From Actinomycetota bacterium (lineage in GTDB: Bacteria; Actinomycetota; UBA4738; HRBIN12): DNA of 64,000 bases. The stretch is taken from positions 1 through 64,000 of the forward strand of contig DASQWI010000001.1 in assembly GCA_035640355.1 (NCBI GenBank). Direction: 5' to 3'. The notes below the pieces were generated by a model. The model had not been told where the DNA came from and did no database searches. It worked only from the letters and a program-made list of their open reading frames with translations. Of this stretch, positions 33,854-42,424 are shown in pieces. How positions within the stretch are numbered: position 1 is the first letter of the stretch; each line of letters opens with the position of its first letter. Both the position numbers and the translations under genes were made by a program.

Positions 33854-35118
33854 CCCGTTCCCCCGACCCTGGTTCCGCCTACGTACGTGTGCCGCACGGG
33901 ATTGTGCCCCGGGCGGTACGGGACGTGACGGAACGCCTCCCCTTCGAGGATCACCAGGTCGGCCCGCCGTCCGGGCGCCAACGTACCCCGCGTCCCACTC
34001 AAGCCGAGAACCCACGAGGGATTCATCGTCGCTGCCGCGAGCGCCTTGAGCGGCGTCATCCGGTACAGCGAACACGCGGTCGCGATCGCCTCGGGCATCG
34101 AGACGACGGGCGAGGTTCCAGGGTTGCAGTCCGTGGCGATCGCGATAGCGGTGCCCGCCGCGTCGAGCGCGGGAACGTCGGGCGGGGGCGAGCCGAGCAT
34201 CAACGTCGACGTCGGTAGGAGCACTGCCGCCGTCGCTTCGGCAGCCCCGAGTGACTCGATGCCGGTGGGAGAGACGTGGTTCAGGTGATCGGCGCTTCGC
34301 GCTCCAAGCTCGACGGCCGCCTCCGCGGCGCCCGATGGTCCGAGCTGGTCGGCGTGGACGCGCAGCGGCAACCGATACGCTCTCGCGGCTTCTGCGACGG
34401 CTCGCAGGTCTTCGAGCGAGAACGCGATGTCTTCGACATAGACGTCCACTGCGTCGGAGAGCCCTTCGCCCACGGCGGCGGGGATGAGCTCCTCGCAGGC
34501 AATGCGAACCCACTCTGTTCGATCCATTTCGTCGGGTACGGCGTGGGCCGCGAGCAGCGTGACGACGCAGGTCTGCGGCGCGATCTCCGCGAGGCGGCGT
34601 GCCAACCGCGCCTGCCGAAGCTCGGCCTCGACCGAGAGGCCGTAGCCCGTCTTCAGCTCGAGCGCTGTCGTGCCGTGGTCGGCCATCTCGCGAACGATCG
34701 GCTCGCAGAAGGCGAGCACGCCGTCGTCCGTCGCCTGGGCGAGCATGCGCGCGCTCCGGCGGATCCCGCCCTCGCCGTGCAGGTCACGGTAGGTGACGCC
34801 GGACAGGCGCGCCTCGAACTCGTCGGCGCGCCAGCCGATGAACGGCAGGTGCGTGTGGCAGTCGACGAACCCGGGGGCGATCGTGCAACCCTCGAACCAT
34901 TCCGGCTCGATGCCGGTGAGCTCATCCGCCGGTCCGACGAACGTGATGACGCCGCCGTCGTCCCACGCCACCGCCGTGGGGGCGCCGGTCTCGCGCGTGC
35001 CACCGACGTCGTTGCCGCGAACCACCGGGGTCTGCTCTCCACTGCCTTGCGTCGCCGCGTCGCCCGTGGCCGTGACCAGGTTCGAGGCCGCGACGGCGCC
35101 ACGCGAAGGCTCAGTCAT
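33850..35118 (-). CDS. hutI: Imidazolonepropionase
   Basis: A 422-residue amidohydrolase that opens imidazolonepropionate to N-formimino-glutamate, step three of histidine degradation. The metal site CHTHLPF, the family segment GGIRRSARML, LELKTGYGL, LRVHADQLGPSG, DHLNHVSP and ATDCNPGTSPVVSMPEAI are present. The N-terminal 45 residues are poorer in family features and rich in Gly/Thr; the start at ATG 35118 is therefore less certain. The usual fourth enzyme (hutG or hutF/hutG pair) is not in the window. The coupled downstream gene encodes an L,D-transpeptidase. Confidence 0.93.
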   Translation of the reverse strand: MTEPSRGAVAASNLVTATGDAATQGSGEQTPVVRGNDVGGTRETGAPTAVAWDDGGVITFVGPADELTGIEPEWFEGCTIAPGFVDCHTHLPFIGWRADEFEARLSGVTYRDLHGEGGIRRSARMLAQATDDGVLAFCEPIVREMADHGTTALELKTGYGLSVEAELRQARLARRLAEIAPQTCVVTLLAAHAVPDEMDRTEWVRIACEELIPAAVGEGLSDAVDVYVEDIAFSLEDLRAVAEAARAYRLPLRVHADQLGPSGAAEAAVELGARSADHLNHVSPTGIESLGAAEATAAVLLPTSTLMLGSPPPDVPALDAAGTAIAIATDCNPGTSPVVSMPEAIATACSLYRMTPLKALAAATMNPSWVLGLSGTRGTLAPGRRADLVILEGEAFRHVPYRPGHNPVRHTYVGGTRVGGTG

Positions 35119-35221
35119 CGCGTCATCGAACCGTCCGAATGCCTCCCGCGCAAGTGATGGCGCCGTGCGCCTGTCAACGACCGCGGCGGCATCATTATCG
35201 GGTGGACGCGGGCGTTCTCAG

Positions 35222-36411
35222 CTACGGCGGCGCGCGACTGCCCGCCGTGAGCACGGAGCCGTCCGCTCGGTAGAACCGCGGCTGTCCGCCAGCGATCTCA
35301 ACAACGAACTTCCGATGATGGATCAGCCGGTGATGTCGCCGACACAGCAGTACGAGGTTGTGCAGGGCCGTGGACCCACCCCTTGTCCAGTGGACAACAT
35401 GGTGGGCGTCGCACCAGCTTTGGGGTCGCAACCGGGAAAGCGGCAGTGACGATCGCGAACGACCACCGCACGACGCAGCGAAGCCGGCACGGCCGGCGTC
35501 CGTCTGCCGACGTCGAGCGGCTCGGAGCGTCCGGAAAGCACGACCCGTGCCACCGAACAGTCGCAGAGCAGCATCTCTGCCGTTTCTCTCGCCATGGGAC
35601 CTGTGTGCTCGAGCTCGCACGTGGAATCCTTCAGCCCCTTCAGCGTTTCCACGCCCACGGTGAGCGTGACGTGTGGTCGCTCCGCTGCCACGACCGGCCT
35701 GTCGGCGAGGTCGAGCCACTGGCGACAGATCTCGCCCAGTGCATCGGCACGACGCTCGGCCGGGGAGCGGTCGTCGCCATTTCGAGAGCGAGCCTCAGCC
35801 GACAGTACGGCGTTCAGCGCGGTCAGCAACAGCTCGCCGGTCTCGGCGTTGAGATCCGCATCGGCTCGGACCCGGCCCATGAATGTCTTCGACGCGTACA
35901 GCGTCTGGCGCCGAGCATCATCCGCGTCGTGGTCGCTCCGTGCTCGCTCTTGGACCGCAACGTCGCGCCAGTGCGACGCGACGCGCGCTAGGTCTCCTAC
36001 CGTGTGCATCCGTGCCGCATCCACAAGCGTGGGCTCAGCGCGGGCGAAGGCCTCAGGATCGGCATCGCGCGCGCTCGCCAGTACCCGCACAGACGAGAGT
36101 GAGACTTCGCCGTCGTCGACCGCCGCACGAGCCGACGGCATCTGCTCGAGCGCCTTCGCCAACCGGACGTGCTCGCGGGCGACCCCCCAGGCGACCTTGA
36201 ACGCCGACACCAACCACGACGCCGTCGATAGATGCCCATCGCGCTCGAACAGCTTTCGACGATCGATCTCGGCCAGCCTGCGTAGCCGTTCGACCTCGAG
36301 CTGCTCGACCGCTCGATGCAGTTCGCCGAAGTCGTCTTCGATCCGCGCGTCGGGCAACTCCGCGAGCGACTCCGACCGCAGCATCTCGACGGCGGAACGC
36401 AGTTCGCTCAT
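35222..36411 (-). pseudogene. DUF222/HNH endonuclease (13E12-like), frameshifted
   Basis: The N-terminal part (from ATG 36411) is a DUF222 protein of about 330 residues, with a helical region and TLTVGVETLKGLKD. It reaches the HNH zinc knuckle at RDRHCRFPGCD and then reads out of frame. The expected continuation SWCDAHHVVHWTRGGST, LCRRHHRLIHH, and the end at 35222 lie in the neighbouring frame. One base appears to be missing at about 35421-35430 in the run ttggggtc. The HNH nuclease domain is therefore split: a broken gene or a sequencing error. Members are common actinobacterial repeat-type endonucleases, often in many copies. A leaderless 11-codon cistron overlaps its start. Confidence 0.85.
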
Positions 36412-36443
36412 GTCGAGTTGCGATCGGTGATGTGTTCGAACAT
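36408..36443 (-). CDS. Leaderless 11-codon mini-cistron overlapping the DUF222/HNH start
   Basis: ATG 36443 lies seven bases after TAGCGT and opens MFEHITDRNST, with TGA at 36410-36408 overlapping the HNH gene start in ATGA. This would let ribosomes loaded on a leaderless message reinitiate at the nuclease gene, which has no clear ribosome site. Translation is inferred from architecture only. Confidence 0.35.
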   Translation of the reverse strand: MFEHITDRNST

Positions 36444-36450
36444 GCGTGCG

Positions 36451-36456
36451 ACGCTA
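36451..36456 (-). promoter_or_regulatory. -10 box TAGCGT upstream of the mini-cistron and HNH gene
   Basis: Minus-strand TAGCGT, seven bases before ATG 36443. The HNH ATG itself is 39 bases from the box. Confidence 0.5.
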
Positions 36457-36552
36457 CACCGAGCCACTGACACTCAATCGAACCAACGAACGCCGACGAG
36501 TCCCTCGAAGTGAACGCGCCGACTTCGCGGACGGCGATCGGTGCACCATCTC

Positions 36553-36558
36553 TACACT
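36553..36558 (+). promoter_or_regulatory. -10 box TACACT, leaderless promoter of the MFS gene
   Basis: TACACT, six bases, then ATG 36565. This favours that ATG over the GTG at 36541. Confidence 0.55.
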
Positions 36559-36564
36559 GACTCG

Positions 36565-37776
36565 ATGCCCGACGGCGATCCCGGGTTCCGCGACGTCCTC
36601 AAGATTCGCGAAGTCAGAGCCACGCTTGTCGGCACGTTCGTGATCATGCTCGGGTTCGGGATCCTGTTGCCGGTCCTCCCCGCCTACGCCAGAACCTTCG
36701 ACGTCGGCTACGACGCGGTTGGACTGCTGATCGCTGGATTCAATCTGACGCGACTCGTCGCCGATCCGTTCGTCGGGCGGTTCATCGACCGGTACGGCGA
36801 GCGGGGAACGACCGCGGCAGGGGCGATCATCGTCGGCGCCAGCTCGATCGCGGCGGGGGTGGCGCCTACGTTCCCCTTGCTCGTCGTGTTCAGGTCGGTC
36901 GGGGGGATCGGCTCGTCGCTGTTCTTCGCCGCGTTGCTCTCCTTCCTCCTGCGAACGATCCCGTCGGAGCGTTCCGGACGCGTGATGAGCGTGTACTACG
37001 GCTCGTTCAACGTCGGATTCATCGCGGGGGGTCCGCTCGGCGGCGTCGTCGCGCGACTGTTCGGCCTGGCAAGCCCGCTCCATGTGTACGGGATCGCGTG
37101 CTTCGCGGCGGCGGCCTTGTTCTGGCGCACCATCCACAACCCCGCGAGGCACGCCGAGGAGACGCGCAAAGGCGCGCTCCGCCGGCTCCCGTGGACGCGC
37201 CCGTTCGTCGCCGTGCTCGTCTCCAACGGCGCCTATGCGTGGATGATCGGCGCGCTGTTCTCCACGCTGATCCCGCTGTTCGGGGTCGAGGAGGTCGGCC
37301 TGACCCTCGGTGGTGTCGGCCTCGCCCTGGCCATCGTCACCGCGACGGAGCTCGCGTCGCTGTTCCCGGCAGGCAAGGCAACGGACCGTCGAGGGCGCCG
37401 CGCCGTGCTCGTTCCGTCACTCGCGGCGCTCGCCGCGATGACCGCGGTCCTGGGGCTCGCGTCCTCGCCGACGCCGTTCTTCATCGCGATGGCGGTGCTC
37501 GGTGTTGCCAGCGGATACGCCGGGGTTCCACCGGCGCCGATGCTGTCGGATGTCACACCGGACGAGCTGAAAGGAACGGCCGTCGCGGTGTTCCGCTTCG
37601 TGGGCGACCTGGGGTTCGTTCTCGGTCCGCTCGTCGCCGGGTGGGCTGCCGATGCGTTCGGGTTCGGGACGTCGTTCGTCATCAATGCCGCGCCCACGCT
37701 CGTCGCGTTGGCGCTGGTGCTCTCGATCCGTGAGACGATGCCCTCGATGCGGGTTCGACGCGAGGTCGGTTTATAA
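36565..37776 (+). CDS. MFS transporter (drug/sugar efflux type)
   Basis: A 403-residue twelve-helix major facilitator. The motif-A loop between helices 2 and 3 is DPFVGRFIDRYGERGT, and its repeat after helix 8 is ATDRRGRRAVLVPS. Helix 5 has FNVGFIAGGPLGG. It resembles DHA1-type exporters; the substrate is not predictable. ATG 36565 is chosen by its distance from the TACACT box. The SRPBCC gene starts four bases behind its stop, so the two form an operon. Confidence 0.85.
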   Translation: MPDGDPGFRDVLKIREVRATLVGTFVIMLGFGILLPVLPAYARTFDVGYDAVGLLIAGFNLTRLVADPFVGRFIDRYGERGTTAAGAIIVGASSIAAGVAPTFPLLVVFRSVGGIGSSLFFAALLSFLLRTIPSERSGRVMSVYYGSFNVGFIAGGPLGGVVARLFGLASPLHVYGIACFAAAALFWRTIHNPARHAEETRKGALRRLPWTRPFVAVLVSNGAYAWMIGALFSTLIPLFGVEEVGLTLGGVGLALAIVTATELASLFPAGKATDRRGRRAVLVPSLAALAAMTAVLGLASSPTPFFIAMAVLGVASGYAGVPPAPMLSDVTPDELKGTAVAVFRFVGDLGFVLGPLVAGWAADAFGFGTSFVINAAPTLVALALVLSIRETMPSMRVRREVGL

Positions 37777-37780
37777 CGAG

Positions 37781-38218
37781 GTGCGCGTCGAGACGTCCAC
37801 GCATCTCCCCGTTCCGCCGGAGGACGCGTGGCGGACGCTGCTCCGCTGGGAGGAGCAGTCGGAGTGGATCCGCGACGCCGATTCCGTTCGCGTGCTGACC
37901 GACAACCGCGAGGGGCTCGGCGTGCGGATCGCCGTGAGGAACCGCGTGTTCAACGTCCCGATATTCACGGAAGAGCTCGAGGTCACCGGCTGGGACCCGC
38001 CGCGCCGTCTGCAGATGACGCACATGAGCTTCATCCATGGCACCGGCACGTGGGAGCTCGACCCAGAGGCGGAGGGGACACACTTCCGGTGGGTCGAGGA
38101 CGTCTCGCTGCCGATCCCCGTGCTCGGCGAGGTCGCCTTGTGGGTGTACCGGCCGTTCCTGCTGCACCTCATGCGCGGCGCGATGCGCAACCTTCGCGCG
38201 TTCGTCGTCCCGACTTGA
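37781..38218 (+). CDS. SRPBCC-family (polyketide cyclase/START-like) protein
   Basis: A 145-residue single-domain protein: VRVETSTHLPVPPEDAW at the start, WEEQSEWIRDADSV, then beta strands (ITVTGWDPPRRLQM-like) and a C-terminal helix LLHLMRGAMRNLRAF. This is the helix-grip fold that binds lipids or other hydrophobic ligands. GTG 37781 lies four bases after the MFS stop, and TATAACGAGG precedes it. The ligand is unknown; cotranscription with the MFS suggests the two handle the same compound, as inference. Confidence 0.75.
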   Translation: MRVETSTHLPVPPEDAWRTLLRWEEQSEWIRDADSVRVLTDNREGLGVRIAVRNRVFNVPIFTEELEVTGWDPPRRLQMTHMSFIHGTGTWELDPEAEGTHFRWVEDVSLPIPVLGEVALWVYRPFLLHLMRGAMRNLRAFVVPT

Positions 38219-38228
38219 GCGCTGACAG

Positions 38229-39620
38229 ATGGCGAGCGTGAGCGAGCGCATCGAACGCGTTCTCGAGCGCGAGGCACCGGCCTGGGGGATCCGTTCGATC
38301 CCCACCGAACGCCGAATCCTGAACGGCCTCGACCTGGCGGTGCTGTGGGGCGATCTGTCGGTCGGTCTGCTGGTGATGGTGACCGGCGCGCTGCTCGTAC
38401 CGGCGCTGGGGCTTTCCCAAGCGCTCCTGGCGATCGCCGTCGGCAGCGTGATCGGGTGCGCGCCGCTCGCGCTCGTCGCGCTCGCCGGCCAGCGCGAGGG
38501 CGTGCCCACGATGGTGCTGTTCCGGCCGGTCCTCGGAGAGCGCGGCTCCTTCCTTCCCACTGCCCTCAACGTCCTGCAGCTCGTCGGGTGGACGGCCGTC
38601 GAGTTCTGGGCGATCGGCGAGGTGGCGAACGTCGCGTCGGATCGTCTGTTCGGTTTCGACGCGCGCGAGTTCTGGGTCGCCGCCGTCGCGGTGGTCTGCA
38701 CGGCGCTCGCCCTCGGCGGTCCGATCCTCGTCGTCCGCCGGTGGCTCGAGCGGTTCGGGATCTACGTGCTGATCGCGACGGCAGTGTGGATCACCGTGGG
38801 GGTGCTCGGGGAGACCGATCTCGGACGGCTGTGGGGTAGAGCCGGAGATGGTGGGCTGCCGTTCTGGCTCGCGGTCGACCTCGTGATCGTCATGCCCATC
38901 TCATGGCTGCCCCTCGCCGCCGACTACACGCGGTTCGCCAAGCCCGGATCACGTGCCGTCGCCGGCACGTACGTCGGCTACCTGATCGGGAACGTCTGGT
39001 TCTACGCGCTCGGCGTTCTGATCGCGCTTGCGGCCGGCGAGACGCCCGACGTGGCCGGGATCGGAACGTCGATCGTCATCCTCGCCGGCGGCGGCGTGGT
39101 CCTGCTCGCGCTCCTCGTCGGCGAGAGCGACAACGCATTCGCCGATATCTATTCCGCGGCCGTGTCAACGCAGAACGCTGCGCCGAACGTCTCGCAGCGC
39201 GCGCTCGTCGGGATCGTCGGCGCGATCTCCTTCATCCTCGCGCTCGCCTTCACGATGGAACGGTACGAGTTCTTCCTGTTCCTGATCGGCTCGGTGTTCG
39301 TGCCGTTGTTCGGCGTGTTCGCCGCCGATTACTTCGTTCGTGCGCGCGGTCGATACGGCGAAGCGACTTTGTTCGAGCGCACCGGCGTCCACGCCAGGGC
39401 GCTCGTCCCGTGGATCGCCGGGTTCGTTCTGTTCCACTGGTGCGTTCCCACCGGACCGCAAGCCTGGACGGACGCAGTGGAGACCGTCTTCGCCGAATGG
39501 CTCTCGCTGCCGTTCCCGCTGTTCGACTCGCGCCTCGGCGCCAGCCTCCCGAGCTTCGCCGTCGCGTTCGCCCTCGCCCTTGCCCTTGCACTCCCGAACC
39601 GCAGGCCCGCTACTCGATGA
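38229..39620 (+). CDS. NCS1-family purine/cytosine/thiamine-precursor permease
   Basis: A 463-residue twelve-helix transporter of the nucleobase:cation symporter-1 family. The N-terminal RSIPTERRILNGLDLAVLWG, the helix-1 segment VGLLVMVTGALLVPALGL, and SWLPLAADYTRFAKPGSRA (the typical NCS1 loop) identify it. Helix 8 and the late ADYFVRARGRYGEATLF fit as well. Substrates in the family include cytosine, allantoin, hydantoins and hydroxymethylpyrimidine; none can be chosen. It begins ten bases behind the SRPBCC gene and probably belongs to that operon. The 3' end overlaps the convergent cupin gene by eleven bases. Confidence 0.83.
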   Translation: MASVSERIERVLEREAPAWGIRSIPTERRILNGLDLAVLWGDLSVGLLVMVTGALLVPALGLSQALLAIAVGSVIGCAPLALVALAGQREGVPTMVLFRPVLGERGSFLPTALNVLQLVGWTAVEFWAIGEVANVASDRLFGFDAREFWVAAVAVVCTALALGGPILVVRRWLERFGIYVLIATAVWITVGVLGETDLGRLWGRAGDGGLPFWLAVDLVIVMPISWLPLAADYTRFAKPGSRAVAGTYVGYLIGNVWFYALGVLIALAAGETPDVAGIGTSIVILAGGGVVLLALLVGESDNAFADIYSAAVSTQNAAPNVSQRALVGIVGAISFILALAFTMERYEFFLFLIGSVFVPLFGVFAADYFVRARGRYGEATLFERTGVHARALVPWIAGFVLFHWCVPTGPQAWTDAVETVFAEWLSLPFPLFDSRLGASLPSFAVAFALALALALPNRRPATR

Positions 39621-39948
39621 CCGCTCGCCTCGGCGGGGGCGGAGCCGCGACCAGCAACACGACCGCCGGATCATCGGTGGCGTTCGTGACCGAGAGCTCG
39701 GATCCGGCCGGCACGAGCGCGGCCTCCCATTGTTCGCGCCGCTTCCGTCCACGGTCCACCTGAACGACGACCTTGCCCGTCACGACGACGAGGATCGCGT
39801 CCGAGTCGCGATCGGCGATCGGGCCGAGCGCCTGACTCCGCTCCAGGCAGACGACCTCGGACCAGATCCGTTCGGTCTCGAACAACGACTCGTGCCGCGG
39901 GCCGTCCTCGTCGAAATGAACCAGGTCTCGAAGGTCTCGCGCGTCCAT
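39610..39948 (-). CDS. Small cupin-fold protein
   Basis: A 112-residue protein with a single cupin-like barrel: LGPIADRDSDAILVVVTGKV and later AALVPAGSELSVTNATDDPAVVLLVAAP. The usual metal-binding His residues of the two cupin motifs are not obvious, so it may be a non-metal binding member. The start at ATG 39948 is preferred. It overlaps the permease gene tail-to-tail by eleven bases and is divergent from the aminopeptidase. The function is not known. Confidence 0.65.
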   Translation of the reverse strand: MDARDLRDLVHFDEDGPRHESLFETERIWSEVVCLERSQALGPIADRDSDAILVVVTGKVVVQVDRGRKRREQWEAALVPAGSELSVTNATDDPAVVLLVAAPPPPRRAVIE

Positions 39949-40038
39949 CGCGCCGAAGGGTACTCGGCGCGCCCGAGCAGGAACGCCTCGCTAGACTGAC
40001 GCACCGTTCAGCCGGATGTCGAAGACAAGGAGTGACGG

Positions 40039-41535
40039 GTGCCGAACTTCACCTTCTCGACGAAGCCGCCGCAGTCCGTGCGTGCGGACGTCCTCGTTCT
40101 TCCGATCTTCGAGGGGCTCGAGCCGGGTCCAGGTGTTCGCCAGCTGCGCGGTGTCGATCTCGTTGCGCTGTACGAGGCGGCAGGCAACAAGGGCAAGCGC
40201 GGTGAGTACCTCCTCGTGCCCAACACCGGACTCGACGGCGTGGAGGCGTTGGCGATCCTCCTTCTCGGCGTCGGCAAGCGGGACGAGGCCGGACCGGACG
40301 CGTGCCGCCGCGGGATCGGCAAGGTCGCGCGACAGCTGTCGAAGCGGGCGCGGGTCGCCACGACGTTGCCGCAGATCGTCTCCGGTCGAGCGTTCGACGA
40401 GGCGGTCCAGGCGACCGTCGAAGGGATCCTCCTCGGGGCCTACCGGTTCGATCGCTACAAGTCGAACTCGAACGGCGACACGCCGAAGCTGCGCGAGGTG
40501 GCGATCATCGGCGGTTCGCGCGCCGATGCGCGTTCGGCGAGAGCGGCAATCAATCGGGGGCAGGTGATCGCCGAGTCGCAGATGTGGGCGCGGGACCTCG
40601 TGAACACGCCCGCTCTCGACCTCCCCCCGACCGAGCTGGCCCGCGAGGCGCAGAAGATGGCGCGCCAGGTTGGCCTCAAGGCGAAGATCTGGAGCGAGGC
40701 CGAGCTGAAACGCGGCGGCTTCGGCGGCATCCTGGGCGTCGGGCAGGGGAGCGTTCGGCCGCCGCGGATGATCGAGCTCCGCTACGAGAACGGCTCGGGC
40801 GCGCCGATCGCGCTCACCGGCAAGGGGATCGCGTTCGACTCCGGTGGGCTGTCGATCAAGCCGGCCGACGGGATGGAGTGGATGAAGAGCGACATGGGCG
40901 GCGCCGCGTCGATCCTCGGCGCAATGCGCGCGATCGCGCTGCTCGAACCTCGCGTGAACGTGATCGCGGCGATTCCCTCGAGCGAGAACATGCCGAGCGG
41001 CTCGGCGATCCGTCCCGGCGACGTACTGACGCACCGCGGCGGCAAGACCTCGGAAGTGCTGAACACCGATGCCGAGGGACGATTGGTGCTCGCGGACGCA
41101 CTCGCGTACCTGACGGAGCAAGAACCGCGCGCGATCATCGACACCGCGACGCTCACCGGCGCATGCATGGTCGCGCTCGGCGACGAAGTGTGGGGCGCGA
41201 TGGGCAACGACCGTCAGCTGATCCGCGACGTGCTCGCGGCCGGCGATGCCGTCGGGGAGCCGGGCTGGGAGCTCCCGTTGTACGAGCCGTACCGCAAACT
41301 GATCGACTCGGAGATCGCCGACATCAAGAACATCGGCAAGCGCTACGGCGGGGCGATCACCGCGGCGTTCTTCCTCCGCGAGTTCGTCGGCGACATCCCC
41401 TGGGTTCACCTCGACATCGCTGGCCCCGCGTTCTCGGATCGCGTTGGTGACTACTGGCCGAAGGGCGCGACCGGCGTCCCGGTCAGGACGCTCGTGAGGT
41501 ACGTGCTCTCGCAGGCGGCCAGTCGACGGCGTTAG
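40039..41535 (+). CDS. pepA: Leucyl aminopeptidase (M17)
   Basis: A 498-residue cytosolic aminopeptidase using two metal ions to trim N-terminal residues from peptides. The M17 metal motifs are intact: GKGIAFDSGGLSIKP, EWMKSDMGGAASILGAM, and the signature NTDAEGRLVLAD (N342 onward). The N-terminal macro-like domain (to about 170) precedes it. The start GTG 40039 has AAGGAG nine bases upstream, and TAGACT near 39991 may be its -10 box. Release of amino acids from dipeptides produced by cyanophycinase could be one duty, but beta-Asp-Arg is normally cut by isoaspartyl dipeptidase, which is not seen here. Confidence 0.93.
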   Translation: MPNFTFSTKPPQSVRADVLVLPIFEGLEPGPGVRQLRGVDLVALYEAAGNKGKRGEYLLVPNTGLDGVEALAILLLGVGKRDEAGPDACRRGIGKVARQLSKRARVATTLPQIVSGRAFDEAVQATVEGILLGAYRFDRYKSNSNGDTPKLREVAIIGGSRADARSARAAINRGQVIAESQMWARDLVNTPALDLPPTELAREAQKMARQVGLKAKIWSEAELKRGGFGGILGVGQGSVRPPRMIELRYENGSGAPIALTGKGIAFDSGGLSIKPADGMEWMKSDMGGAASILGAMRAIALLEPRVNVIAAIPSSENMPSGSAIRPGDVLTHRGGKTSEVLNTDAEGRLVLADALAYLTEQEPRAIIDTATLTGACMVALGDEVWGAMGNDRQLIRDVLAAGDAVGEPGWELPLYEPYRKLIDSEIADIKNIGKRYGGAITAAFFLREFVGDIPWVHLDIAGPAFSDRVGDYWPKGATGVPVRTLVRYVLSQAASRRR

Positions 41536-41548
41536 ACGCTGCTCGTCG

Positions 41549-42340
41549 TCAAGGCTTCACGCCGGTGACGAACACGACGTCCCGGAAGTCGTTGACGGGG
41601 TCGGCGAACCGTTCGGCGAACGTCCTTTGGGCTCGGTCGAGGAACGAGCCGAAGCCCGACGGTCCGAGCATCGAACGGACGAGGCGGCCCGTGGCCCACG
41701 TGCTCATCCCCTCGACGTACTCGTGGAGCGCGTACTGGAACTGATAGGTCCGTAGCTCGGTTCGCACGCTCCGAAGGCCGGAGTCGGTGAGCGCCTCCTG
41801 AAGCGCGTCAGGCTCGCGGAAGCGCTCACGCCAGGGGAGCGCCTCGCCGAGCGATGACCGCAGCACCGGGCGCGGGACCACGCCCTCCACGAGCTCGAGC
41901 CACGCCCGCGTGAGGTCGTCGTCGACGTCGGCCCAGGCGCTGAGCGTCATCCGGCCGCCCGAGCGCAGGACCCGAGTCATGTCGAACAGCGCCGTCTGGT
42001 ACTTCGTGAAATGCGCGATGACGAAGTTGGCGATCACTGCGTCAAAGGCACCGTCGCGGAATGGCAGGTCGATCGCCTCGGCCGCCGCGGTGTGCACGTT
42101 CGGCCGTGCCGTTCGGCCCACTCGAAGCATGCCGAGCGACTCGTCGATCCCCACGGCGTCGGCCCCTCGACCGATCGCTGCCTCCGCGGCGACGCCGGTT
42201 CCCGTACCCACGTCGAGCACACGCGTCCCCGTCGTCGCGCCGGTGATCTCGACCAGGTCGCGCGCCGGCTGCGCGAGGCGTGGAGCGTGGATCCGCTCGT
42301 ACGTCTCCGCGATGTCGTCGTAGGTGCGCCAGTCGTTCAC
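41549..42340 (-). CDS. SAM-dependent methyltransferase (class I)
   Basis: A 263-residue Rossmann-fold methyltransferase. Motif I VLDVGTGTGVAAEAA, AVGIDESLGMLRV (post I), FDAVIANFVIAHF (motif II region) and VLRSGGRMTLSAW (motif III) are visible. It resembles the UbiE/small-molecule type; the C-terminal half may bind the substrate. GTG 42340 is fixed by TAGGCT eight bases upstream; the longer frame extends into the divergent gene's promoter. The substrate is unknown. Confidence 0.83.
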   Translation of the reverse strand: MNDWRTYDDIAETYERIHAPRLAQPARDLVEITGATTGTRVLDVGTGTGVAAEAAIGRGADAVGIDESLGMLRVGRTARPNVHTAAAEAIDLPFRDGAFDAVIANFVIAHFTKYQTALFDMTRVLRSGGRMTLSAWADVDDDLTRAWLELVEGVVPRPVLRSSLGEALPWRERFREPDALQEALTDSGLRSVRTELRTYQFQYALHEYVEGMSTWATGRLVRSMLGPSGFGSFLDRAQRTFAERFADPVNDFRDVVFVTGVKP

Positions 42341-42348
42341 GGTTGCCC

Positions 42349-42354
42349 AGCCTA
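42349..42354 (-). promoter_or_regulatory. -10 box TAGGCT, leaderless promoter of the methyltransferase
   Basis: Minus-strand TAGGCT, eight bases, then GTG 42340. An identical TAGGCT faces the other way 38 bases downstream. Confidence 0.55.
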
Positions 42355-42392
42355 CCGGGGCGTCCGGTTGCGAAGCTCCGCACCGCTCGCCG

Positions 42393-42398
42393 TAGGCT
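42393..42398 (+). promoter_or_regulatory. -10 box TAGGCT of the four-gene membrane operon
   Basis: TAGGCT is followed by GTG 42404 (five bases) and ATG 42407 (eight bases), which begin a tiny cistron ending at the ATGA of the first operon gene. Confidence 0.5.
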
Positions 42399-42403
42399 GG
42401 CGC

Positions 42404-42424
42404 GTGATGGGTGAGAGCGCATGA
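42404..42424 (+). CDS. Leaderless mini-cistron (VMGESA) in front of the membrane operon
   Basis: GTG 42404 or ATG 42407 begins an ORF of five or six codons whose TGA (42422-42424) overlaps ATG 42421 of the next gene (ATGA). The same stretch contains gggtgag, which may serve as a ribosome site for the ATG. Translation is inferred from the position after the -10 box. Confidence 0.3.
   Translation: MMGESA

Noticed and set aside
40039-41535. Aminopeptidase as the missing isoaspartyl dipeptidase of cyanophycin breakdown
   Set aside because: The motifs are those of M17 leucyl aminopeptidase; beta-aspartyl dipeptidases belong to other families and none is seen here.
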